From Melastoma dodecandrum (Eukaryota; Streptophyta; Magnoliopsida; Myrtales; Melastomataceae), in NCBI GenBank assembly GCA_029817715.1, contig JARUPY010000387.1, forward strand, positions 4,402,001 to 4,466,000: a DNA stretch of 64,000 nucleotides, given 5' to 3'. The notes beneath the pieces are model-generated. The model did not search any database. It was not told the origin of the DNA and saw only the letters and a list, made by a program, of their open reading frames with translations. Both the position numbers and the translations under genes were made by a program. Below, one piece after another: positions 1 through 13,062 of the stretch. Each line of letters opens with the position of its first letter. Position 1 is the stretch's first letter.

Positions 1-7
1 CTTGGAC

Positions 8-571
8 CTGCATGAGGACCAGAACATCGATGGGGTCGTTGTCCTCGCACAAAGTGCGAGGGATGAACCCGTAGTTGTGAGGGTAGACCACAGATGAATA
101 CAATACTCTGTCAACCTGAAAGGTGGCACACTGGAATGATCATCGTATTCCTTCCGCCATTACTTCGAGATCCAATGACAGTTGATTGGGTTACCTTGAT
201 GAGACCGGTCTTCTTATCAAGTTCATACTTGACCTTGCTGCCCTTTGTTATCTCGATGACCTGGGAGGAGAGAATCATCGGCCATCATCAGCAAAACAAG
301 AACCAAAACATTGTAATCTGCCAAGCAGGATCGGTAATTAAACGTACGCAGTTGAATATGTTGGGGGCTTCGGGCCCTGTAGAAAAGCAAAGGAACAAAC
401 ATCACCACTAGTCCATGGGTTTCGTCAATCGGAGGAGGATAAGAAAGAGAGAGAGGTGCGGCAGTACAAACCAATCTCGAGATCATGCCAAGGGTGAGCA
501 GCCACGGATCTCTTGGACAATGACGACAGGATCCTCTCATTGAGACGGGGAGCCTGGCTCTGGTCAGTCAT
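8..571 (-). CDS. PPA: Soluble inorganic pyrophosphatase, 5' part (cut by window start)
   Basis: Hydrolyses pyrophosphate to phosphate in the cytosol and so drives biosynthetic reactions forward. Four coding exons are visible on the minus strand: 472-571, 348-376, 195-260 and 8-115, with GT-AG borders and frames that join. The start is the ATG at 571, giving [20 protein letters not shown] and then the family segment [15 protein letters not shown]. The last exon carries [14 protein letters not shown] and the metal-binding signature DNDPID, the D-x-D-P-x-D motif of family I pyrophosphatases. About 101 residues of the roughly 215 usual for plant soluble PPases are present; the rest lies beyond base 1. 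An in-frame ATG at 640 probably lies in the 5' leader, because a possible acceptor CAG sits just upstream of the chosen start. Identity is certain; which paralogue it is cannot be told. Confidence 0.95.
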
Positions 572-1149
572 CTTTTCTTCGCTTTCGGCTGATAACTGAT
601 CTAAAATCGAAACAACAGTCAGGTTACAACACGGTATCACCGGACTATAGTAGTGTTGGAAAATGCCTACAAGGAGGGAACGTGATAATCACCTTAGAAG
701 ATTGCCTTGGATGGAAGATTGTGGACGAGCGCCTAACGTAACGACTGGCGATTATATACGAAGAAGCAAGCCTAGCTTGCGGGTGTGTCTGAGTTTGGTG
801 GTTTAGCCTCATTCAAAGCAAAGAGAGACAAATCTGCATCTTCCTCCACATGTAAAAATTTTCCTAATAAAGAAGAAGTCCAGATTTAGTACTAATGCTT
901 ATTATAACCACATCGATACATGTCCTTACGATTATGTATACAGGGTTTGTGGTGCGACATAAGTGTCATTTCGCATCGTTTCAATCGATAAATGATCAAT
1001 TCCTAGGTTGTCCATTTGCTTGCATCTGAACATAGTAAGAAATTAGGGAGTATGCTCTCTAGATTCACTAGTTACACGTGCGAATCTGAAGCAAAATGCA
1101 ATCGTTCCGTACTTTTTTCTCTGTTTCCTCGTCCCCTGCCTGAGTCGGG
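572..1149. other. Spacer: PPase leader and promoter, BKI1-like 3' side
   Basis: No coding region is supported here. It holds the 5' leader and promoter of the minus-strand pyrophosphatase and, towards 1149, the 3' untranslated side of the BKI1-like gene. The short reading frames have no family signature. Confidence 0.5.
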
Positions 1150-2085
1150 CTACGTCTCGAGTTCTCTCTGTTGATACTGTGACTGCTTACAGTATGCGAT
1201 CGCTGCCTGAATCGGTGACTCTGTTTCTACGTACGGAAGCCTGCTGCTTTCCCAGGAAGTTGATCGTTCCTTCGTGGACGAAGTTGAAGATGAAGAAAAC
1301 GACGAGGAACAAATTTTGTTTGATTGACGCCACCTGTTCGACAGGGATAACGATCTCCTGTGTAGACAGATATCAAAACCGTCCTCCATGGTACCTTCCT
1401 CAGGAGAAAGCTTCACGGGACTTTGTTTCAGTTGAACCCATCGAAATCCATCTCCTTTCCTATTTAGGGACCCATCTCTTCGGCGAGATGAGGCTGAAAC
1501 AAATCCCTTGGCAGCCGCCGCGGCTGAATCATCCGAGCATCCGGATTTTCCAATAAAAAACTTGAAGAAAGCTCGGGAGCGCTTCAGCTTGTGGCCGAAG
1601 AGATGCTGTTTAATCAGCTTGACGTTCCTTGACCACAACTTTCTCGGGTGGTCATCCGTCAATGTTATTGCACCAGTTGGGTGCTCCAGCGAGTACATCT
1701 CCGGGCTCAGTTCCCTGCTTATGCTACGAGACTCACAAGGCGAAACATCGCACGATTCGAAAGGCATGCTCTCCATCATAGATGCTGGGGCTGTCACAGC
1801 CATTGGAGTGCCATACAATTCCTCATAGGCAGAGACGGAATCCCTGAGGAGCTTCTCAACCATTTCTATCCTTGGAGGGAGGTGAAGGGGAAGAAGCTTC
1901 CCTTTGTAGAAGAGCTCGTCAGCAGGGGAGATCATCATGTCCGTCTGTAATGTGCCCGTTGACATCTGAAACTCGAACTCCCTCTGGTTTCTCGAGGAAC
2001 TGCGACGAAGGAGGTAGGAGCCAAGTTCAAGCTCCATGTCAATGAATTCCAAGGAGCTGTCAAGAGATGGGAAGTTTAAGTCCAT
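1150..2085 (-). CDS. BKI1: BRI1 kinase inhibitor 1 / membrane-associated kinase regulator-like protein
   Basis: Single-exon gene of 311 residues. Proteins of the BKI1/MAKR family sit on the inner face of the plasma membrane, bind the kinase domain of receptor kinases such as BRI1, and hold the receptor inactive until brassinosteroid releases them. Visible hallmarks are the EFEFQMS segment (about residues 36-42), the signature ADELFYKGKLLPLHLPPR (55-72), a Lys/Arg-rich stretch around 155-182 (KLIKQHLFGHKLKRSR) of the kind that anchors BKI1 to the membrane, Ser-rich regions, and a C-terminal helix SPIQAAIAYCKQSQ resembling the receptor-binding peptide of BKI1. Arabidopsis BKI1 is about 337 residues, so the length fits. 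A MAKR paralogue is the main alternative, but the C-terminal peptide favours BKI1. Confidence 0.85.
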   Translation of the reverse strand: MDLNFPSLDSSLEFIDMELELGSYLLRRSSSRNQREFEFQMSTGTLQTDMMISPADELFYKGKLLPLHLPPRIEMVEKLLRDSVSAYEELYGTPMAVTAPASMMESMPFESCDVSPCESRSISRELSPEMYSLEHPTGAITLTDDHPRKLWSRNVKLIKQHLFGHKLKRSRAFFKFFIGKSGCSDDSAAAAAKGFVSASSRRRDGSLNRKGDGFRWVQLKQSPVKLSPEEGTMEDGFDICLHRRSLSLSNRWRQSNKICSSSFSSSSTSSTKERSTSWESSRLPYVETESPIQAAIAYCKQSQYQQRELET

Positions 2086-2181
2086 GAGAGGGTGATTTGT
2101 GGTTCGAAAAACTTAGGATTAACCAAAGCAGAGGCTAATATTCATAAGAAAGGTATGAAACTATCATGGAAGTAGGCAGTC

Positions 2182-2198
2182 CTATTTAAATATAAGCA
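2182..2198 (-). promoter_or_regulatory. Probable TATA element of the BKI1-like gene
   Basis: Read on the minus strand this is CTTATATTTAAATAGG, about 100 bases upstream of the ATG at 2085. That leaves room for a short leader. Position and composition are the only evidence. Confidence 0.45.
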
Positions 2199-4139
2199 TA
2201 AAGACAAGACAATCATTGGGTCCTAATACTTTTGTTTTTGTCTCGATTTCTCGTCCGATAATCCGGTTTTCGAGTACAGTCGAGCTCATAACGAAGGATG
2301 ACTCTACGACCATTGCTAACCCTGATACGTCTTCCAACCCAATTCATAAGCAATAAAGATAATCAACAAATCAGGAGGAGGCATGCATGAGAATTTTAAA
2401 ATCATATACTTTAAACAGGTTTAGGTACTTGTTTCCTGGAAATGGCCCTTTGATGTTATTGAAAGATCATAAAGCCTAGAGCGAGTAGTGCTCCAAGTTC
2501 CTGGTCTAAGCTATTCAGAAAAGCAAAAGAAAAACTAGAAAGTAATGCCAAAGCCTAAGTGGTAGGCCTTTTAAGTAGACTTTCAAGGACACAAAGGCAG
2601 CCTACAAAACGAAAGATACTCCCTTTAGTTTTCTTCCTACTTTCGCATAAGACCACCCTGGTACTTTAGTGTAGCTTTTAGCTGTACTAAACACTAGCCT
2701 ATGCTTAGCAGAACATAACCAAAAGTGAAGAAAAATAACACTATTACGGCGACCCTGAATTGGAAAGACTCTCTTTAAGCCTTTCATTAAGTTCAGTCTA
2801 GCCTTAAGTGTGGGAGAAACATGATTCAGCATCCTCATCACGTAAAAAGCTCTCCGACTAACGATGGAAAGCGTAGGATCACACATGTACGCCTCGATCG
2901 TATTTCTATCTATCTGTTTTGTATCTACATGGATATAGGAAATCAGGGCAGTTTAAGGTCAGTTTGATGAAAAGACAGATGTCGTTAAGAGCCAAAGCAT
3001 TGTCTAAAACTTGGGACTAGGGAGTTAGTGGGGGAGATGGACTGACTTGAGTTGCTCGAGAACCATCTCTTCTGTCTTCCCCCTTTTGATGGAGTCCTCA
3101 CGTTTTCTTGAGTTCCTCTCTTTTCCTTGTTCCCACTACTACAAAGATTGTGGGGGACATAACTCACTTTATCAAAACAAACAGATAACGAAAGGGAGCT
3201 ACCCCTCCTTGCCTCGCCCAATCCCAGATGCTCTATGTCTCTCAGTTTCTCAATGAAATTTAAAACGTGGAAAAAATCTTAAGTTAAAATGGGAACTCTC
3301 AGTAAAAAAATACACGCACACACGCGAATGCACTTTAAACTAACATTTTCAGCATAAATGCAGGAAACGGAACAAAAGCGAAACGGTGCAATGGCTCATG
3401 CATTCTGCGTCAGGACTTCCACGGCTTAACAGAAAACCAGGGGGACTCAGAGAAACTACGAAAGGAACAATCATGGCCATTGATTAGGACTGACCCACCA
3501 AACCAGAATACCTGGACAACAATTCCCAGCAGGCATATCTAAAGATTTACAAAGCAGCCCCTCTCTGAATTGATTAAGATTTGGATGGGCTCACCTGTCG
3601 GGCACCCGTTTTCAACCAAAGCAAGAGCATTGCAACAAACAGCGACAGAACAACAACAGCCTCTATGGAGAATAAAAGTAATAGAAGTTACCTTTTCAAG
3701 GGTACATGTTTCATACCGCGTCAAGGACGTCCCGCCTAGCCACTATTTCTTGTACCCTTGATCTGCAACTCTGTGAGGTCCTACAGGAATCATGTTGCCC
3801 TGCAAAAGAAGAGACAAAATTCCAAAACTTCTATATCAGGGAGGAGACCTTCAGTCCACATCATCAAAAGACAAGAAGCTTTATTCCAAAACTCCACTTT
3901 GAACCAGGGAAGGGGAGAGGGGAATACGATCCACAAGTCTAAAAGCCATCCCCAGGGCCACTTGGGATCATTACCACCTTTGACAGATAAATATCGTATC
4001 ATATTAAGCAAAGGGAGTAATTTGCTGTACACAGACTTGTGAGGAAAGATATGTGGATTCGTTGATTCCATGTTACAACATACACTTGCCGTAATTTATA
4101 GTTCACAACACTTCTACAGAAGAAAGTATATGGTATTCC
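2199..4139. other. Spacer with no gene recognised; 3' region of the coiled-coil gene from about 3.4 kb
   Basis: Nothing with a family signature. The part from about 2.4 to 3.26 kb is less AT-rich than the other spacers and has open frames on both strands (for example 2602-2886 minus and 2985-3221 minus). Its texture recalls plant mitochondrial non-coding DNA, but I could not match it to any gene. The stretch from about 3.4 to 4.14 kb is probably the 3' untranslated region of the minus-strand coiled-coil gene. Confidence 0.4.
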
Positions 4140-7100
4140 TTATTGTCCAGATGTAGAATCTCCCGATTTCAATTCCCTTTCAAGCTCGTCGAATTCCCAG
4201 TCACCAATCTCCTCTGCTGAATAGTCGTGGCCGACCTTCCCAAACTCAGACTCCAGCTTTGCAAGCTCGGCTTCTGCATCCAATAATGGATCGGCCTTGG
4301 GTGAAGCAACCTTAGGTAGTGTAGTTTCCTCAACTTTATGGGTAACAGTTTCCGGTGTAGAATGTTCCAATGGAGTCCTTGGTGGCATCTCTGCAGGAGG
4401 TGACTCCATTGCAGCTGGTGTTTCAATTTCCAGAATTGGTCGCTCGATAGCTTCAAAGTCCGATCTCAATTTATCAATTTCCTCAATTAGGGCCTTCACC
4501 TTCTGATTATCTTTCCTGCATTGTTTCATAGACAAACATTTTGACACAGCCCCAAAATCGACGCTGAATATTCTGCCAGAAAAAGTCTAGCAAAATTCAA
4601 CCTTGTGATCTGGTCTTGCTGAGAATATAGATGCGCCTTGATGTTGTCGACCACACTGAATGTCGTCACAATCTGAAAAATCATGGGACTGTTAGCTTAT
4701 ACTGGAACAATGAATTATAGAATTACCATAAGGAAATTGATTAAAATAATGATTAGTTCTCGATGAGTTAGTGAACACTATGGACAGTATTTTATCTCAC
4801 CTAGAGCTAAACAAGTGTTTATCTATCATTAGACATCGTATAGAAGTTGTCATTGATTTAAACCACACCACATTCATTTCTAGTCCCTATTGTAGTGGCA
4901 CTTCTATTTTTTACGTTTACACCAGCTTTGCTCACACGTGAAAGGTGCTTTCCTTTGTTCAAATGAGAAAGTGAACCTAAGTAAACTGTTACATAACAAA
5001 ATAAATTTTGTTTTTCGTTGTACTACAAACTATAAAATATTTTTCTGTATTAGCAAAGCATAACTTGAATTTCTCTGCCACACACAATGGAAATCAAACA
5101 TATCATACTCTGGCCTCGTAATCCAGGTATTCCTCTTCGAGATGCTTCCGTGGGTGCAATTTAGATTCATTCTCAGTTCCAGAAGTCACCTCCGAACTGT
5201 AAGAACAATTAAGGCAAATGTAACTGAAAGCCCACTTCAGTAAAACATCTGAAAGGATAGAACAGAGATAACCCGTCGCTCAAGTTTTTCAAGTTCTTAA
5301 CAAATTTTCCGATACGACTGACAGAAGGTCCCAACTCTTTCTGCAAAAGAAGATGTGCTTATAGTCCATGTAAAAAAAAAGGCAGTTCAATGGAGGAATA
5401 AATGCACCGAAACAATAATTTGGAAAAGGAAAAAGGACGTGTCAGGGCGTGAACTGGACCTTGTAAGCAGAAAGGAGTTGAAAAGCCAGATTCATGAAGT
5501 AGTCCTCGTGTTTCTCCAACTCCTCACTGTGTAACACAGGAACTTATTAGTGTATGCTGATATATGAAACCTATCAAACTAGAGTTTGCATTGAATCCAA
5601 AAAAATGTCTGAAGTTAATGAAATGCTAATGGGAATAAGAGAGCAAAATTTGAGTATGTACTTACTTGGCCTGCCTATCTCTAACTTCTGTATGAGTGCA
5701 CTGCAGAACCCATGTGTCTTCGAGGAAATTCATCCATGTATGCAAGACTTCTGCCTCAGTCTTGCATGACGCAATCGAATTTGAGAGCTCGGCTTCCTAA
5801 AACCAAAACTCAATTTACTGTGCAAGAAAGGAGATACAACTTCCAAACTGCAGAACAAATACGAGAGGTTACAACCTTAGTCTTCAAGTGTGCGACAATT
5901 TGATTGTTTGCTTCATTGAATTGATCTCTCTCCTCAACCACATTCCGTAATCGTGATTGAGCAGCAGCCAAGGAGATATTTACCTGCAAAGATAGGGGTC
6001 AGACAATATATAGAAAACTGCATGATCAGTCATATAAAAAATAAATAGGATGATAAGATGCCTTGATCAACTAATTCAAATTTTATGCGTTGTAGATAAG
6101 AATTATTCATAAAAAATCCAGGAGTATGAGATATCAATGTAAAGGTTTCTTTCTAACAGTTCTAAGAATTCAGTTGTTTTGCAGATACACCTCATATACT
6201 GGATAATTGTTGGTTGAAAAATAACAAGTTTGATAAAGCTGTTTCACAGAAGCATCTCTATCAAGATAAATAGCATTGTCTCTTTATAAGCTATTTGACT
6301 TCCTCAAGTAAATGAAGGGAGAAGTGAAACCTTCTTTAATTCCGCTTCAAGAAGATCTCTTTGCTTCTCAAATTCTGCAATCTCGGCTGATATTTCCTGA
6401 GGGAAAAAATGGTAAGAAACATCTCTGCACAGACTAAAAAAAAATAAGAGGCACAGATTTCAAGCCAGAACAGGCTCTACTTTCTAGGAATATTCAATTT
6501 GCAGATATAATCACAGCACATCATGCTTGTCGCAGCATTTGCAAATAATAGCACACAAAAAAAAGCATGACTTCATGATAAAGGACATTCTTGGGGAATA
6601 GAGTGCTCATGAAAGGGTGACTTTCTTAATAATGCTCAATATGACTTGCACTATTTCATAGTATATTACAATCAACTCCCACTAGGACACAACTAGAAAG
6701 ATCAACTACCTTCTCCTTATCCTCCACTTCACTTGCTTTAGTGGCTCGAACTTGTAGTGCTTCATCTTTTTGAGTTCTATCAAGCACAGAAAAGAGAACT
6801 GTTAGAGTCGTGTTATTCTTATCAACACATGAACAAGCATCCAGCCAAAAAGGGATAGTCAGATACACTCACTAACTATAAAATACTGAGACTACTTCCT
6901 GAAGATGGCATTTAACTACAAAGCAAAGGATTCGTTTAAAAAACAAATGAGATAAAAATGGTTACACAAAATGTCCATTTTTATCTTCAAATGATACCAG
7001 GGGTAAAGTAAAAGGTGATATAGACAAACAGCATGTCGGAATTAGGATAAACCAAAAGACCTTAAAAAAGACAAGGTATTCCTGAATTCTAACTTCTAAG

Positions 7101-10100
7101 TCGGCAGTAAATTCCTTTTTTATCTAGGAAAAGAACATCTAATTCCTCCATGTATCTGAAAGTATTACCGGTGGTCTGCCATACGTTTTTCAGATTTGGT
7201 TATAGAGCTGGCTAGAGATTCTGACAGGATCTTCAACTTATCGACCTGTTCATATCATATGCACCATTACAGAGGAACAAATTGTCCGACAGTGGCATTG
7301 AATAATAGAAATACCCTAAGCAATTGAAAGTCGCAAGCTACATTAACAGAGTTCAGACATCAGAAACTCCCAAAAATAATGATTTTACCCACCATCAATA
7401 TTTTCATATCTAAGGATCTCTGTCGGTGAATACAGAATATCACCAACAAACAAAAGCCAGAGTTTTACTACTACATAATCAATTTAATTGATGTGCTTAC
7501 ATAATGGCGCCATTCAACTCCAAGTATGGGTCACTTGCGCTATATTATGCCAATATTTGATAGCGGCAAATGGAGTTCATATTTGTCGAATGCATAATAA
7601 TATAGCTAGTCTTGAGGGAAATTGATGGTGCAATTAGTATAGTCCAAGAAGACAGCTCTATCAAGTCTTGTGACTCATTCCAATGGACTGCAATCAGCAG
7701 ACAATTGCTTTGCATTCGATCAAAAAATAAGAACACACTCATGAAAAAAGGATAGGAACGCAGAATGGATCATCTATAGGTCACAGATATTATTTTAACT
7801 AAAAAAACTCTCTAAAAGGAAAATACTTTCTGGGCATGAATCTCTGCAGAATCTCCACCATTATATGTTTTCTTTCTTGCTAAAAGACTCTCCAGTCTTG
7901 AACAAATTCGAACTCTTGCAAGTGCTTCCTTCAATTCCTAAATGAAAACGTATATCAAGAAATGCTTACAAGATTACTTCCAGCCAACTCATAAAAAATG
8001 AAAACAAGAATAGAATTTCCATTCATTAATATAGCACTCTCATCCTACTCCATCATGCATGCCACTATAAAGTGTCTGTCTTTGAAGTTTCATGGCTTTA
8101 GAGGCATGCCATTAATATAGCTAAAGACCTAGCAATTCATCTGGAAAACCGCTTTCTTCCTGAGGCTACAACATATGATTCGCAAACTCAACCCTCCCAA
8201 CAACGAGAATGATAAACCTTTCCAACCAGGACACCAAAAGATCTTTTTTATGGCATTAAGCAATCTTTTGCTGGTTATGTAACCAAATAATTTGGCTAGA
8301 TCATCTTGTTAAGAAACTCTGCGTGCAGCAACAGAAAGTCGATTTACCTCTATTGATACCAAAGTCGGGTTTTCTGCATAAGCATCTTTCTGCGCAGCAT
8401 CTAATTCATCCAGCTTTTTCTTTAGCCTGAAGGCTTCGGCATCTATTCTGTTACATTGTAATGGAGGTCAATACAAGTAAAAAAAATCATTCGGCTCTGC
8501 AAGACCAAATTACGGTACAAATATTTCGTAGTCCATTTGATGAGATAAACATTGTGCGCCATTGAGTTGAAAATGAAGTAATTTGGGGAAAATAGACAAG
8601 AGAGGCCACGAAAAACTTGGATCCTTGCATAAATTACCAGAACAAGTCACCTTTCCAACTGATAACAATATGTGTATTGAATTAAAGGGAATCAGGGATT
8701 TCAGGGTACCGGCTGCATGGAATTGCAAATTCTCATGTAGATCCAGTTGATTATGCAAAATATCACGAGAAAAACATGTGGTGTCAATATAATCACTTAA
8801 AACCACAAGATTGCAAAACAAAATGCAAATTAGGCAAGGAGCAAGCTTTAGTCAATAATACTAAGTAAGCACAATATTTTCACAGTACACCAGTATTAAA
8901 TTAATAAAAAAGTTTCTTTCGCCCTACTAATCATTTTACTTATAAAAAAATTAATAAAAAGCAGATGATGAGATAATATTTTCCCATCACTTTTACCTTG
9001 CAATGTCATAATTAATTTTTAACCCAGAGACGGCACTTTGAGCAAACTGAAGCAATTCCTCTCTTTTCACCTGTCCAAAATTTATATATGTAATTATGAA
9101 AAAAGGGAGTAGCAATAAGGCAAAACGATGCACAAATAACATGCCATGACAAAAGTAAACATGCAACTCCGAAAATAAAATTTCAAAGGACTAATGCATC
9201 TTTGTTTCCCATAATTTTAAAAGACATTACCAGTACTTCATCTTCATAACCAGCAAAAGATTGTGCCAAATCCTGTATGCTGCTTACAATGGCATTGTGG
9301 ACTTCTTTTCCTCCAGTAAGACATATCCTGAAATAATAAAATTAAAAAATTTCTAAGATGACCTGGCAATAACATCTGCATAAGTTATTTAGGGGTATGA
9401 TAACAACATCCATGCCTAAATCCTGAAATCCCGATAAGTGGAATTAATTATATAGATCCGCTCCTTGTGTTTTCTAATACAACCTGTATCCTGAAGCATA
9501 TGATAATCACATTTATTGTTTCCCACTGTCTTTTTCGAGGCTATCATGCCTCCACAAAGGTTGCTTAGTGTTCAAGTGTAATGACGTCAAATGGGTGCCT
9601 TTGTAGTTTCTGAATAATCTCAACCACGCTTCCCACACATTTATTTGATGAGCAGCTCCAGATCTGCCCACTACAGTATGTTCATTTATGACCTCATATT
9701 TTCCCGTGCAGCCACAAATCCATCTTCTCCTTTTCATAATCATTTCTCTTGTTAATATTTCCAGTAAAATTCTACAATATTTATCTCAAATATAGAACCG
9801 AGAACTTACCCAAACATGTCGAGTAACAAAGAAATCTCTTCCTCATTTGGGGCTTCAAGGATCTAAACCATAAGCAGAAACCTGGTCAGTTTCTAATTTT
9901 ATCAGATAGACCAGTAAAAATGATGATTTTTTGAGATCTAGCATTACAATTAAATATCCAACAATCTCGTGTGATATCATTGACAGCGTAAAGCAAGCCA
10001 GAAAATGCAAAACCTTAAGTAGCGCTGCTTTTTTCTATAGTAATGTTTTCTTTGAAGTTCACGTGAGACCACCCCCACTTGCAGAATTGAACATACCATG

Positions 10101-11029
10101 GACAGTGTAATGCCCTCCAGAGCCTGACTCTGAAGAAAAACATCGCGGAAATTCATTGGCCTTCCTCCTACTTCAGGATCGTAGTATAGAACCTGCAGGT
10201 AAGGAGAATGTTCTAAAGCCTAGCAAGAAATGATTATCATTACCACAGAGGAAATAGATCAACTCAAATTTTCATTAGCTAGGCATTTCTAAGTTTCTAA
10301 CCATTGATGGACTTCTAGGACTATCCTTGGAATCATCCGAGGCCTGGTTCTGCTCCACATTCTTTTCTTTGTCCTCCGGAGGACTTCCAGAAAATCTCTC
10401 GGTGTCCTTGAGTACAGTTAACCACCTCCTGAGCAGCTCGATTCTCTTCGGACCTCGGTAAGAAACCGCAGCCTCTTCTAATCTCTTTATGGTCTGCTTG
10501 ACACTACGAACATTCCGACCACCCTGCACATTCCCCGTGGCCAAACCAAGTCAACCTCAAGGGCAACTTCGAATGATGACACATGCATTAGACCATTTAA
10601 CGATCATTTCCCCAAAAAAAAATTGCTAAAATTAGAAAAATACTCGAGACTTGACATCCCAACCAAATGCGGTAAAACCTTATCTGTTTATAAGAAGATC
10701 GAGGAAGCCTCTATTGCAGTGGGCTATGGCATTACTTTAAGATTTACTAATCCTTAACATCACAAGCGCCCCACATGCAACCAATTACGAAAATTCCCAA
10801 ACGATTGCGCACCCAAAAGAATCCCAAAGAACTCCAAATCGCATAACTCGAGGGAGAAAAAAAAAACACAAGAAATCACCATGCGATCTTGGATGATCTT
10901 GGCGCCCTCGGCGACGGCCTGTCCAGCGTGGTGTACGACGGAGTCGGCATAGTTCCTGACGGCGCGGGTGAGGTTATTCTTGTTACCGACCTCCACTGCC
11001 TTGCTCATCGCTGACCTGAACCACGCCAT
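4140..11029 (-). CDS. Plant-specific long coiled-coil protein, 673 residues, 18 coding exons
   Basis: Function unknown. Exons on the minus strand: 10880-11029, 10302-10523, 10097-10192, 9810-9862, 9231-9327, 8997-9070, 8348-8447, 7827-7937, 7169-7245, 6710-6776, 6331-6396, 5876-5983, 5666-5796, 5460-5526, 5273-5340, 5109-5196, 4602-4672, 4140-4515. Every junction is GT-AG and the reading phase closes at each one, giving 673 residues. The N-terminus [20 protein letters not shown] leads to a conserved segment ([20 protein letters not shown]) and a small basic region ([20 protein letters not shown]). From about residue 230 it is rich in Leu/Lys/Glu heptads ([19 protein letters not shown] and similar), typical of a long coiled coil. 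The C-terminal 125 residues are acidic and Pro-rich, ending [17 protein letters not shown] recognise the type as a conserved plant hypothetical protein but not a named gene. A scaffold or tether role is only inference. Confidence 0.85.
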
Positions 11030-11282
11030 CTCTCTCCCAGTTTGCCTCCCCTCGATAAAACCCCAGGCTTTCCTCCGGGACGTAGATTAATCGGACAGCG
11101 GCGGCGATGGAGACTAGTTCCCTTGGTGGGGGGGCGACCCGGTGGCGGAGATCCCTGCAAGACGACGTGCAACTACTGGTCTAATCCCAGACGACGCCGT
11201 TTCTGTCGGCTGAAAACTATGGTTAAATTACATCACTGGCCACGAGTTTTTCACTATTCCAATTCTTGATCCAATTTTTTCC

Positions 11283-11344
11283 TATTGGGCTTTATGGGCT
11301 TGGCATCGATCCATCATATTTTCAGTGTATTAGGGCCCAAATCG
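11283..11344 (-). promoter_or_regulatory. Site II (TGGGC-type) promoter motifs of the coiled-coil gene
   Basis: ATTGGGCTTTATGGGCTTGG and, nearby, TAGGGCCCAAAT lie about 250-310 bases upstream of the minus-strand ATG at 11029. TGGGC[C/T] elements are bound by TCP factors and are common in promoters of housekeeping plant genes. Assignment rests on position. Confidence 0.5.
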
Positions 11345-11417
11345 ACAGGATGACGTTTCTTTCTTTTCAGTTAGTTATGGTTGGCGGGGGGGCTTTTGGG
11401 GAGTGTTTGAGAGTCAT

Positions 11418-11762
11418 TTTCTCGCAGGATTGTTACTCGATAACGATAACGTTGGTTCGCAAAATATTTTACGGAATAGGTCGGTTAAACTTAAAATTCG
11501 TAAACTAATGCCAATAATTGTGAGTTTCAAATTTAGAGTTCGTTTTACAAAAAAACTCTGAGTTAGACGTATCCGAGTTTTAAATTCAGAGTTTTGTCCA
11601 CTGTGAACTCTAAGTTTTAAACTCGGATTTTTTTCATTAAAAATTTCGAATTTAAAACTCAGAGTCATTATCATTAGTTCACGAATTTTATGTATAACCG
11701 ATCTATTTCACAAAATATTTTGCGAACTAACGTTATTGATTAACAAAACTCCACTTTCTCGC
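11418..11762. mobile_element. MITE with long terminal inverted repeats and 8-bp target duplication
   Basis: The left arm (about 11435-11510; core GTTCGCAAAATATTTTACGG, then TCGGTTAAACTTAAAATTCG) reads as the reverse complement of the right arm (about 11665-11745; core AATATTTTGCGAACTAACGT). The middle is filled with repeats of an AACTCTGAG-like motif in both orientations, so the unit can fold into a long hairpin. It is flanked by TTTCTCGC at 11418-11425 and again at 11755-11762, inside a wider 12-of-14 match (CATTTTCTCGCAGG versus CACTTTCTCGCCGG). An 8-9 bp duplication fits hAT or Mutator superfamily mobilisation. No coding capacity; element about 330 bp. Confidence 0.75.
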
Positions 11763-13062
<1,300 letters not shown>

